From Osedax frankpressi (Eukaryota > Annelida > Polychaeta > Sabellida > Siboglinidae), in contig OZ038313.1 of NCBI GenBank assembly GCA_964035775.1, forward strand, positions 1,860,001-1,924,000: 64,000 nt of DNA, given 5' to 3'. The notes below the pieces were generated by a model. The model was not told the origin of the DNA. It saw only the letters and a program-made list of their open reading frames with translations, and did not search any database. This document shows positions 27,745 through 40,988 of the stretch, piece after piece. The position numbers and the translations under genes were made by a program. Within the stretch, counting starts at the first letter, position 1, and each line of letters begins with the position of its first letter.

Positions 27745-29220
27745 ATAGATAATGCAGTATGAAGTTAGATTATACACTATAGATATAGAGGAGCTAGTCT
27801 AATGTAATGGTATAGATACTGTAGTATGAAGTTAGATTATACAATATAGATATAGAGGAGCTAGTCTAATGTAATGGTATAGATACTGTAGTATGAAGTT
27901 AGATTATACACTATAGATATAGAGGAGCTAGTCTAATGTAATGGTATAGATAATGCAGTATGAAGTTAGATTACACACTATAGATATAGAGGAGCTAGTC
28001 TAATGTAATGGTATAGATACTGTAGTATGAAGTTAGATTATACACTATAGATATAGAGGAGCTAGTCTAATGTAATGGTATAGATACTGTAGTATAAAGT
28101 TAGATTATACACTATAGATATAGAGGACAAGTCTAATGTAATGGTATAGATACTGTAGTATGAAGTTAGATTATACACTATAGATATAGAGGAGCTAGTC
28201 TAATGTAATGGTATAGATACTGTAGTATAAAGTTAGATTATACACTATAGATATAGAGGACAAGTCTAATGTAATGGTATAGATACTGTAGTATGAAGTT
28301 AGATTATACACTATAGATATAGAGGACAAGTCTAATGTAATGGTATAGATACTGTAGTATGAAGTTAGATTATACACTATAGATATAGAGGAGCTAGTCT
28401 AATGTAATGGTATAGATACTGTAGTATGAAGTTAGATTATACACTATAGATATAGAGGAGCTAGTCTAATGGTATAGATACTGTAGTATGAAGTTAGATT
28501 ATACAATATAGATATAGAGGAGCTAGTCTAATGTAATGGTATAGATACTGTAGTATGAAGTTAGATTATACACTATAGATATAGAGGAGCTAATCTAATG
28601 GTATAGATACTGTAGTATGAAGTTAGATTATACACTATAGATATAGAGGAGCTAGTCTAATGGTATAGATACTGTAGTATGAAGTTAGATTATACACTAT
28701 AGATATAGAGGAGCTAGTCTAATGTAATGGTATATATACTATAGTATGAAGTTAGATTATACACTATAGATATAGAGGAGCTAGTCTAATGTAATGGTAT
28801 AGATACAGTAGTATCAAGTTAGATTATACACTATAGATATAGAGGAGCTAGTCTAATGTAATGGTATAGATACTGTAGTATGAAGTTAGATTATACACTA
28901 TAGATATAGAGGAGCTAGTCTAATGGTATAGATACTGTAGTATGAAGTTAGATTATACAATATAGATATAGAGGAGCTAGTCTAATGTAATGGTATAGAT
29001 ACTGTAGTATGAAGTTAGATTATACACTATAGATATAGAGGAGCTAATCTAATGGTATAGATACTGTAGTATGAAGTTAGATTATACACTATAGATATAG
29101 AGGAGCTAGTCTAATGTAATGATATAGATACTGTAGTATGAAGTTAGATTATACACTATAGATATAGAGGAGCTAGTCTAATGTAATGGTATAGATACTG
29201 TAGTATGAAGTTAGATTATA
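27745..29220 (+). repeat. Duplicated segment, offset 2,084, copy 1
   Basis: AATGCAG (27,751 and 29,835), the run of 66-bp units at 28,195 and 30,279, the TACAATATAG units, and GAGCTAATCTAATGG (29,041 and 31,125) all lie 2,084 bp apart. The match ends near 29,220, where the partner has TACAATATAG. Coherent partner: about 29,829-31,304. Confidence 0.78.
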
Positions 29221-29273
29221 CACTATAGATATAGAGGAGCTAGTCTAATGTAATGGTATAGATACTGTAGTAG

Positions 29274-29375
29274 GAAGTTAGATTATACACAATAGATATT
29301 GAGTAGCTAGTCTAATGTAATGGTATAGATGAATAGAGGAGCTAGTCTAATGTAATGGTATAGATACTGTAGTAT
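29274..29375 (+). repeat. Fused, internally deleted unit pair (102 bp)
   Basis: Two neighbouring units are joined with 32 bp fewer than expected for two 67-bp units. The break is at about 29,330/29,331: TGGTATAGAT is followed directly by GAATAGAGGAGC, so the second dyad of one unit and the first 23 or so bases of the next are gone. The sequence TATAGAT occurs at both ends of the lost segment, which fits a microhomology-mediated or slippage deletion with two odd bases (GA) at the join. It is the clearest break in unit phase inside the array. Confidence 0.88.
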
Positions 29376-29828
29376 GAAGTTAGATTATACACTATAGATA
29401 TAGAGGAACTAGTCTAATGTAATGGTATAGATACTGTAGTATGAAGTTAGATTATACACTATAGATATGGAGGAGCTAGTCTAATGTAATGGTATAGATA
29501 CTGCAGTATGAAGTTAGATTAAACTCTATAGATATAGAGGAACTAGTCTAATGTAATGGTATAGATACTACATTATGAAGTTAGATTATACACTATAGAT
29601 ATGGAGGAGCTAGTCTAATGTAATGGTATAGATACTGCATTATGAAGTTAGATTATACACTATAGATATAGAGGAACTAGTCTAATGTAATGGTAAAGAT
29701 ACTGTAGTATGAAGTTAGATTATACACTATAGATATAGAGGAGCTAGTCTAATGTAATGGTATAGATACTGTAGTATGAAGTTAGATTATACACTATAGA
29801 TATAGAGGAGCTAGTCTAATGTAATGGT

Positions 29829-31304
29829 ATAGATAATGCAGTATGAAGTTAGATTATACACTATAGATATAGAGGAGCTAGTCTAATGTAATGGTATAGA
29901 TACTGTAGTATGAAGTTAGATTATACAATATAGATATAGAGGAGCTAGTCTAATGTAATGGTATATATACTGTAGTATGAAGTTAGATTATACACTATAG
30001 ATATAGAGGAGCTAGTCTAATGTAATGGTATAGATAATGCAGTATGAAGTTAGATTACACACTATAGATATAGAGGAGCTAGTCTAATGTAATGGTATAG
30101 ATACTGTAGTATGAAGTTAGATTATACACTATAGATATAGAGGAGCTAGTCTAATGTAATGGTATAGATACTGTAGTATAAAGTTAGATTATACACTATA
30201 GATATAGAGGACAAGTCTAATGTAATGGTATAGATACTGTAGTATGAAGTTAGATTATACACTATAGATATAGAGGAGCTAGTCTAATGTAATGGTATAG
30301 ATACTGTAGTATAAAGTTAGATTATACACTATAGATATAGAGGACAAGTCTAATGTAATGGTATAGATACTGTAGTATGAAGTTAGATTATACACTATAG
30401 ATATAGAGGACAAGTCTAATGTAATGGTATAGATACTGTAGTATGAAGTTAGATTATACACTATAGATATAGAGGAGCTAGTCTAATGTAATGGTATAGA
30501 TACTGTAGTATGAAGTTAGATTATACACTATAGATATAGAGGAGCTAGTCTAATGGTATAGATACTGTAGTATGAAGTTAGATTATACAATATAGATATA
30601 GAGGAGCTAGTCTAATGTAATGGTATAGATACTGTAGTATGAAGTTAGATTATACACTATAGATATAGAGGAGCTAATCTAATGGTATAGATACTGTAGT
30701 ATGAAGTTAGATTATACACTATAGATATAGAGGAGCTAGTCTAATGGTATAGATACTGTAGTATGAAGTTAGATTATACACTATAGATATAGAGGAGCTA
30801 GTCTAATGTAATGGTATATATACTATAGTATGAAGTTAGATTATACACTATAGATATAGAGGAGCTAGTCTAATGTAATGGTATAGATACAGTAGTATCA
30901 AGTTAGATTATACACTATAGATATAGAGGAGCTAGTCTAATGTAATGGTATAGATACTGTAGTATGAAGTTAGATTATACACTATAGATATAGAGGAGCT
31001 AGTCTAATGGTATAGATACTGTAGTATGAAGTTAGATTATACAATATAGATATAGAGGAGCTAGTCTAATGTAATGGTATAGATACTGTAGTATGAAGTT
31101 AGATTATACACTATAGATATAGAGGAGCTAATCTAATGGTATAGATACTGTAGTATGAAGTTAGATTATACACTATAGATATAGAGGAGCTAGTCTAATG
31201 TAATGATATAGATACTGTAGTATGAAGTTAGATTATACACTATAGATATAGAGGAGCTAGTCTAATGTAATGGTATAGATACTGTAGTATGAAGTTAGAT
31301 TATA
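29829..31304 (+). repeat. Duplicated segment, offset 2,084, copy 2
   Basis: Partner of 27,745-29,220. Its first part is also shared with 33,438-34,937 at offset 3,897, so this sequence exists in three places. The segment just to its left (29,430-29,700) carries a small cluster of GATATGGAGG and ACTACATTATG units that help mark the 3,897-bp relation. Confidence 0.76.
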
Positions 31305-33437
31305 CAATATAGATATAGAGGAGCTAGTCTAATGTAATGGTATAGATACTGTAGTATGAAGTTAGATTATACACTATAGATATAGAGGAGCTAATCTAAT
31401 GGTATAGATACTGTAGTATGAAGTTAGATTATACACTATAGATATAGAGGAGCTAGTCTAATGGTATAGATACTGTAGTATGAAGTTAGATTATACACTA
31501 TAGATATAGAGGAGCTAGTCTAATGTAATGGTATATATACTGTAGTATGAAGTTAGATTATACACTATAGATATAGAGGAGCTAGTCTAATGTAATGGTA
31601 TAGATACAGTAGTATCAAGTTAGATTATACACTATAGATATAGAGGAGCTAGTCTAATGTAATGGTATAGATACTGTAGTATGAAGTTAGATTATACACT
31701 ATAGATATAGAGGAGCTAGTCTAATGTAATGGTATATATACTGTAGTATGAAGTTAGATTATACACTATAGATATAGAGGAGCTAGTCTAATTTAATGGT
31801 ATAGATACTGTAGTATGAAGTTAGATTATACACTATAGATATAGAGGAGCTAGTATAATGTAATGGTATAGATACTGTAGTATGAAGTTAGATTATACAC
31901 TATAGATATAGAGGATCTAGTCTAATGTAATGGTATAGATACTGTAGTATGAAGTTAGATTATACACTATAGATATAGATGAGCTAGTCTAATGTAATGG
32001 TATAGATACTGCAGTATGAAGTTAGATTATACACTATAGATATAGAGGATAAGTCTAATGGTATAGATACTGTAGTATGAAGTTAGATTATACACTATAG
32101 ATATAGAGAAGCTAGTCTAATGTAATGGTATAGATACTGCAGTATGAAGTTAGATTATACACTATAGATATAGAGGATAAGTCTAATGGTATAGATACTG
32201 TAGTATGAAGTTAGATTATACACTATAGATATAGAGGAGCTAGTCTAATTTAATGGTATAGATACTACAGTATGAAGTTAGATTATACACTATAGATATA
32301 GAGTAGCTAGTCTAATGTAATGGTATAGATACTGTAGTATGAAGTTAGATTATACACTATAGATATAGAGGAGTTAGTCTAATGTAATGGTATAGATGCT
32401 GTAGTATGAAGTTAGATTATACACTATAGATATAGAGGACAAGTCTAATGTAATGGTATAGATACTGCAGTATCAAGTTAGATTATACACTATAGATATA
32501 GAGGAGCTAGTCTAATTTAATGGTATAGATACTACAGTATGAAGTTAGATTATATACTATAGATATAGAGTAGCTAGTCTAATGTAATGGTATAGATACT
32601 GTAGTATGAAGTTAGATTATACACTATAGATATAGAGGAGTTAGTCTAATGTAATAGTATAGATACTGTAGTATGAAGTTAGATTATACACTATAGATAT
32701 AGAGGACAAGTCTAATGTAATGATATAGATACTGCAGTATGAAGTTAGATTATACACTATAGATATAGAGGACAAGTCTAATGTAATGATATAGATACTG
32801 CAGTATGAAGTTAGATTATACACTATAGATATAGAGGACAAGTCTAATGTAATGGTATAGATACTGTAGTATGAAGTTAGATTATACACTATAGATATAG
32901 AGGAGCTAGTCTAATGTAATAGTATAGATACTGTAGTATGAAGTTAGATTATACACTATAGATATAGAGGATAAGTCTAATGTAATGGTATAGATACTGT
33001 AGTATGAAGTTAGATTATACACTATAGATATAGAGGAGCTAGTCTAATGTAATGTTATAGATACTGTAGTATGAAGTTAGATTATACACTATAGATATAG
33101 AGGAGCTAGTCTAATGTAATGGTATAGATATTGTAGTATGAAGTTAGATTATACACTATAGATATAGAGGAGCTATTCTAATGTAATGGTATAGATACTA
33201 CAGTATGAAGTTAGATTATACACTATAGATATAGAGGACAAGTCTAATGTAATGGTATAGATACTGTAGTATGAAGTTAGATTATACACTATAGATATAG
33301 AGGAGCTAGTCTAATGTAATGGTATAGATACTGTAGTATGAAGTTAGATTATACACTATAGATATAGAGGAGCTAGTCTAATGTAATGTTATAGATACTG
33401 TAGTATGAAGTTAGATTATACACTATAGATATAGAGG

Positions 33438-34937
33438 AACTAGTCTAATGTAATGGTATAGATACTACATTATGAAGTTAGATTATACACTATAGATATG
33501 GAGGAGCTAGTCTAATGTAATGGTATAGATACTGCATTATGAAGTTAGATTATACACTATAGATATAGAGGAACTAGTCTAATGTAATGGTAAAGATACT
33601 GTAGTATGAAGTTAGATTATACACTATAGATATAGAGGAGCTAGTCTAATGTAATGGTATAGATACTGTAGTATGAAGTTAGATTATACACTATAGATAT
33701 AGAGGAGCTAGTCTAATGTAATGGTATAGATAATGCAGTATGAAGTTAGATTATACACTATAGATATAGAGGAGCTAGTCTAATGTAATGGTATAGATAC
33801 TGTAGTATGAAGTTAGATTATACAATATAGATATAGAGGAGCTAGTCTAATGTAATGGTATAGATACTGTAGTATGAAGTTAGATTATACACTATAGATA
33901 TAGAGGAGCTAGTCTAATGTAATGGTATAGATAATGCAGTATGAAGTTAGATTATACACTATAGATATAGAGGAGCTAGTCTAATGTAATGGTATAGATA
34001 CTGTAGTATGAAGTTAGATTATACACTATAGATATAGAGGAGCTAGTCTAATGTAATGGTATAGATACTGTAGTATAAAGTTAGATTATACACTATAGAT
34101 ATAGAGGACAAGTCTAATGTAATGGTATAGATACTGTAGTATGAAGTTAGATTATACACTATAGATATAGAGGAGCTAGTCTAATGTAATGGTATAGATA
34201 CTGTAGTATAAAGTTAGATTATACACTATAGATATAGAGGACAAGTCTAATGTAATGGTATAGATACTGTAGTATGAAGTTAGATTATACACTATAGATA
34301 TAGAGGACAAGTCTAATGTAATGGTATAGATACTGTAGTATGAAGTTAGATTATACACTATAGATATAGAGGAGCTAGTCTAATGTATTGGTATAGATAC
34401 TGTAGTATGAAGTTAGATTATACACTATAGATATAGAGGAGCTAGTCTAATGGTATAGATACTGTAGTATGAAGTTAGATTATACAATATAGATATAGAG
34501 GAGCTAGTCTAATGTAATGGTATAGATACTGTAGTATGAAGTTAGATTATACACTATAGATATAGAGGAGCTAATCTAATGGTATAGATACTGTAGTATG
34601 AAGTTAGATTATACACTATAGATATAGAGGAGCTAGTCTAATGGTATAGATACTGTAGCATGAAGTTAGATTATACACTATAGATATAGAGGAGCTAGTC
34701 TAATGTAATGGTATATATACTATAGTATGAAGTTAGATTATACACTATAGATATAGAGGAGCTAGTCTAATGTAATGGTATAGATACAGTAGTATCAAGT
34801 TAGATTATACACTATAGATATAGAGGAGCTAGTCTAATGTAATGGTATAGATACTGTAGTATGAAGTTAGATTATACACTATAGATATAGAGGAGCTAGT
34901 CTAATGGTATAGATACTGTAGTATGAAGTTAGATTAT
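33438..34937 (+). repeat. Third copy of the 29.5-31.0 kb segment (offset 3,897)
   Basis: GGAACTAGTC followed by ACTACATTATG occurs at 29,541 and 33,438. The 66-bp run at 30,279 matches 34,176. The order GAGCTAATC, ACTATAGTATG, ACAGTAGTATCAAG also matches. Single differences, such as TGTATTGG at 34,385 and TGTAGCATG near 34,658, distinguish this copy. Confidence 0.77.
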
Positions 34938-35064
34938 ACACTATAGATATAGAGGAGCTAGTCTAATGTAATGGTATAGATACTGTAGTATGAAGTTAGA
35001 TTATACACTATAGATATAGAGGAGCTAGTCTAATGTAATGGTATAGATACTGCAGTATGAAGTT

Positions 35065-38000
35065 AGATTATACACTATAGATATAGAGGAGCTAGTCTAA
35101 TGTAATGGTATAGATACTGTAGTATGAAGTTAGATTATACACTATAGATATAGAGGAGCTAGTCTAATGTAATGGTATAGATACTATAGTATGAAGTTAG
35201 ATTATACACTATAGATATAGAGGAGCTAGTCTAATGGTATAGATACTGCAATATGAAGTTAGATTATACACTATAGATATAGAGGAGCTAGTCTAATGTA
35301 ATGGTATAGATACTATAGTATGAAGTTAGATTATACACTATAGATATAGAGGACAAGTCTAATGGTATAGATACTGTAGTATGAAGTTAGATTATACACT
35401 ATAGATATAGAGGAGCTAGTCTAATGGTATAGATACTGCAATATGAAGTTAGATTATACACTATAGATATAGAGGAGCTAGTCTAATGTAATGGTATAGA
35501 TACTGCAGTATTAAGTTAGATTATACACTATAGATATAGAGGAGCTAGTCTAATGGTATAGATACTGTAATATGAAGTTAGATTATACACTATAGATATA
35601 GAGGAGCTAGTCTAATGTAATGGTATAGATACTGTAGTATGAAGTTAGATTATACACTATAGATATAGAGGACAAGTCTAATGTAATTGTATAGATACTG
35701 CAGTATGAAGTTAGATTATACACTATAGATATAGAGGACAAGTCTAATGTAATGGTATAGATATTGCAGTATGAAGTTAGATTATACACTATAGATATAG
35801 AGGAGCTAGTCTAATGTAATGATATAGATACTGTAGTATGAAGTTAGATTATACACTATAGATATAGAGGAGCTAGTCTAATGCAATGGTATAGATACTG
35901 TAGTATGAAGTTAGATTATACACTATAGATATAGAGGAGCTAGTCTAATGTAATGGTATAGATACTACATTATGAAGTTAGATTATACACTATAGATATA
36001 GAGGACAAGTCTAATGTAATTGTATAGATACTGCAGTATGAAGTTAGATTATACACTATAGATATAAAGGACAAGTCTAATGTAATGGTATAGATATTGC
36101 AGTATGAAGTTAGATTATACACTATAGATATAGAGGAGCTAGTCTAATGTAATGATATAGATACTGTAGTATGAAGTTAGATTATACACTATAGATATAG
36201 AGGAGCTAGTCTAATGCAATGGTATAGATACTCTAGTATGAAGTTAGATTATACACTATAGATATAGAGGAGCTAGTCTAATGGTATAGATACTACAGTA
36301 TGAAGTTAGATTATACACTATAGATATAGAGGAGCTAGTCTAATGGTATAGATACTACAGTATGAAGTTAGATTATACACTATAGATATAGAGGAGCTAG
36401 TCTAATGTAATGGTATAGATACTGTAGTATGAAGTTAGATTATACACTATAGATATAGAGGAGCTAGTCTAATGTAATGGTATAAATACTGTAGTATGAA
36501 GTTAGATTATACACTATAGATATAGAGGAGCTAGTCAAATGTAATGGTATAGATACTGTAGTATGAAGTTAGATTATACACTATAGATATAGAGGACAAG
36601 TCTAATGTAATGGTATAAATACTGTAGTATGAAGTTAGATTATACACTATAGATATAGAGGAGCTAGTCTAATGTAATGGTATAGATACTGCAGTATGAA
36701 GTTAGATTATACACTATAGATATAGAGGAGCTAGTCAAATGTAATGGTATAGATACTGTAGTATGAAGTTAGATTATACACTATAGATATAGAGGACACG
36801 TCTAATGTAATGGTATATATACTGTAGTATGAAGTTAGATTATACACTATAGATATAGAGGAGCTAGTCTAATGGTATAGATACTGCAGTATGAAGTTAG
36901 ATTATACACTATAGATATAGAGGAGCTAGTCTAATGTAATGGTATAGATACTGTAGTATGAAGTTAGATTATACACTATAGATATAGAGGAGCTAGTCTA
37001 ATGGTATAGATACTGCAGTATGAAGTTAGATTATACACTATATATAGATATAGAGGACAAGTCTAATGTAATGGTATAGATACTGTAGTATGAAGTTAGA
37101 TTATACACTATAGATATAGAGGAACTAGTCTAATGTAATGGTATAGATACTGCAGTATGAAGTTAGATTATACACTATAGATATAGAGGAGCTAGTCTAA
37201 TGTAATGGTATAGATAATGTAGTATGAAGTTAGATTATACACTATAGATATAGAGGAGCTAGTCTAATGTAATGGTATAGATACTGTAGTATGAAGTTAG
37301 ATTATACACTATAGATATAGAGGACAAGTCTAATGTAATGGTATAGATACTGCAGTATCAAGTTAGATTATACACTATAGATATAGAGGAGCTAGTCTAA
37401 TTTAATGGTATAGATACTACAGTATGAAGTTAGATTATACACTATAGATATAGAGGAGCTAGTCTAATGTAATGGTATAGATACTGCAGTATGAAGTTAG
37501 ATTATACACTATAGATATAGAGGAGCTAGTCTAATGGTATAGATACTGCAATATGAAGTTAGATTATACACTATAGATATAGAGGACACGTCTAATGTAA
37601 TGGTATAGATACTGTAGTATGAAGTTAGATTATACACTATAGATATAGAGGAGCTAGTCTAATGTAATGGTATAGATACTGTAGTATGAAGTTAGATTAT
37701 ACACTATATATATAGAGGAGCTAGTCTAATAGTATAGATACTGCAGTATGAAGTTAGATTATACACTATAGATATAGAGGAGCTAGTCTAATGGTATAGA
37801 TACTGTAGTATGAAGTTAGATTATACACTATAGATATAGAGGAGCTAGTCTAATGTAATGGTATAGATACTGTAGTATGAAGTTAGATTATACACTATAG
37901 ATATAGAGGAGCTAGTCTAATGTAATGGTATAGATAATGCAGTATGAAGTTAGATTATACATTATAGATATAGAGGAGCTAGTCTAATGTAATGGTATAG

Positions 38001-40988
38001 ATACTGTAGTATGACGTTAGATTATACACTATAGATATAGAGGAGCTAGTCTAATGTAATGGTATAGATAATGCAGTATGAAGTTAGATTATACACTATA
38101 GATATAGAGGAGCTAGTCTAATGTAATGGTATAGATACTGTAGTATGAAGTTAGATTATACACTATAGATATAGAGGAGCTAGTCTAATGTAATGGTATA
38201 GATACTGTAGTATTAAGTTTGATTATACACTATAGATATAGAGAAGCTAGTCTAATGTAATGGTATTGATACTACAGTATGAAGTTAGATTATACTCTAT
38301 AGATATAGAGGACAAGTCTAATGTTATGGTATAGATACTGTAGTATGAAGTTAGATTATACACTATAGATATAGAGGACAAGTCTAATGTAATGGTATAG
38401 ATACTGTAGTATGAAGTTAGATTATACACTATAGATATAGAGGACACGTCTAATGTAATGGTATAGATACTGTAGTATGAAGTTAGATTATACACTATAG
38501 ATATAGAGGATAAGTCTAATGTAATGGTATAGATACTGTAGTATGAAGTTAGATTATACACTATAGATATAGAGGACAAGTCTAATGTAATGGTATAGAT
38601 ATTGCAGTATGAAGTTAGATTATACACTATAGATATAGAGGACAAGTCTAATGTAATGGTATAGTTACTGTAGTATGAAGTTAGATTATACACTATAGAT
38701 ATAGAGGAGCTAGTCTAATGGTATAGATACTGTAGTATGAAGTTAGATTATACACTATAGATATAGAGGAGCTAGTCTAATGTAATGGTATAGATACTGT
38801 AGTATGAAGTTAGATTATACACTATAGATATAGTAGAGCTATTCTAATGTAATGGTATAGATACTGCAGTATGAAGTTAGATTATACACTATAGATATAG
38901 AGGACAAGTCTAATGTAATGGTATAGATACTGTAGTATGAAGTTAGATTATACACTATAGATATAGAGGAGCTAGTCTAATGGTATAGATACTGTAGTAT
39001 GAAGTTAGATTATACACTATAGATATAGAGGAGCTAGTCTAATGTAATGGTATAGATACTGTAGTATGAAGTTAGATTATACACTATAGATATAGAGGAC
39101 AAGTCTAATGTAATTGTATAGATACTGCAGTATGAAGTTAGATTATACACTATAGATATAGAGGACAAGTCTAATGTAATGGTATAGATATTGCAGTATG
39201 AAGTTAGATTATACACTATAGATATAGAGGAGCTAGTCTAATATAATGGTATAGATACTGTAGTATGAAGTTAGATTATACACTATAGATATAGAGGAGC
39301 TAGTCTAATGCAATGGTATAGATACTGTAGTATGAAGTTAGATTATACACTATAGATATAGAGGAGCTAGTCTAATGTAATGGTATAGATACTACATTAT
39401 GAAGTTAGATTATACACTATAGATATAGAGGACAAGTCTAATGTAATTGTATAGATACTGCAGTATGAAGTTAGATTATACACTATAGATATAAAGGACA
39501 AGTCTAATGTAATGGTATAGATATTGCAGTATGAAGTTAGATTATACACTATAGATATAGAGGAGCTAGTCTAATGTAATGATATAGATACTGTAGTATG
39601 AAGTTAGATTATACACTATAGATATAGAGGAGATAGTCTAATGCAATGGTATAGATACTGTAGTATGAAGTTAGATTATACACTATAGATATAGAGGAGC
39701 TAGTCTAATGGTATAGATACTGTAGTATGAAGTTAGATTATACACTATAGATATAGAGGAGCTAGTCTAATGTAATGGTATAGATACTGTAGTATGAAGT
39801 TAGATTATACACTATAGATATAGAGGAGCTAGTCTAATGGTATAGATACTGTAGTATGAAGTTAGATTATACACTATAGATATAGAGGAGCTAGTCAAAT
39901 GTAATGGTATAGATACTGTAGTATGAAGTTAGATTATACACTATAGATATAGAGGACAAGTCTAATGTAATGGTATAAATACTGTAGTATGAAGTTAGAT
40001 TATACACTATAGATATAGAGGAGCTAGTCTAATGTAATGGTATAGATACTGCAGTATGAAGTTAGATTATACACTATAGATATAGAGGAGCTAGTCAAAT
40101 GTAATGGTATAGATACTGTAGTATGAAGTTAGATTATACACTATAGATATAGAGGACACGTCTAATGTAATGGTATAGATACTGTAGTATGAAGTTAGAT
40201 TATACACTATAGATATAGAGGAGCTAGTCTAATGTAATGGTATAGATACTGTAATATGAAGTTAGATTATACACTATATATATAGAGGAGCTAGTCTAAT
40301 AGTATAGATACTGCAGTATGAAGTTAGATTATACACTATAGATATAGAGGAGCTAGTCTAATGTAATGGTATAGATACTGTAGTATGAAGTTAGATTATA
40401 CACTTTAGATATAGAGGAGCTAGTCTAATGGTATAGATACTGCAGTATGAAGTTAGATTATACACTATAGATATAGAGGAGCTAGTCTAATGTAATGGTA
40501 TAGATACTGTAGTATGAAGTTAGATTATACACTATAGATATAGAGGAGCTAGTCTAATGGTATAGATACTGCAGTATGAAGTTAGATTATACACTATATA
40601 TAGATATAGAGGACAAGTCTAATGTAATGGTATAGATACTGTAGTATGAAGTTAGATTATACACTATAGATATAGAGGAACTAGTCTAATGTAATGGTAT
40701 AGATACTGCAGTATGAAGTTAGATTATACACTATAGATATGGAGGAGCTAGTCTAATGTAATGGTATAGATACTGCATTATGAAGTTAGATTATACACTA
40801 TAGATATAGAGGAACTAGTCTAATGTAATGGTAATGATACTGTAGTATGAAGTTAGATTATACACTATAGATATAGAGGAGCTAGTCTAATGTAATGGTA
40901 TAGATACTGTAGTATGAAGTTAGATTATACACTATAGATATAGAGGAGCTAGTCTAATGTAATGGTATAGATAATGCAGTATGAAGTT
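35065..40988 (+). repeat. Higher-order block B, copy 1 (~5.92 kb)
   Basis: The markers ATACTATAG (35,181 and 41,105), ATGCAATGG (35,881 and 41,805), ACTCTAG (36,230 and 42,154) and CTATATATAGATATAG (37,038 and 42,962) lie 5,924 bp apart. The offset becomes 5,991 (one 67-bp unit more) by the TACATTATAG unit (37,961 and 43,952) and TGACGTTAG (38,010 and 44,001). The block introduces variants not seen to its left, ATGCAATGG and GTCAAATG, and includes the longest run of 66-bp units (38,247-38,693). Confidence 0.8.
38247..38693 (-). repeat. Longest run of 66-bp units, with a 148-codon open frame
   Basis: Successive 66-bp units keep one minus-strand frame open for 148 codons with a 22-residue period (SYYSIYTITLD, LSSISIVYNL). 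I do not call it a gene. It opens at GTG (CAC at 38,691-38,693) rather than ATG and closes at a TAG in the first GAAGCTAGTC-type unit. Its length is 16+22n codons (n=6), as expected purely from the number of consecutive 66-bp units. No splice signals, untranslated regions or conserved coding pattern are apparent. A translated protein would be a low-complexity Ser/Ile/Tyr/Thr repeat with no known domain. Confidence 0.85.
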
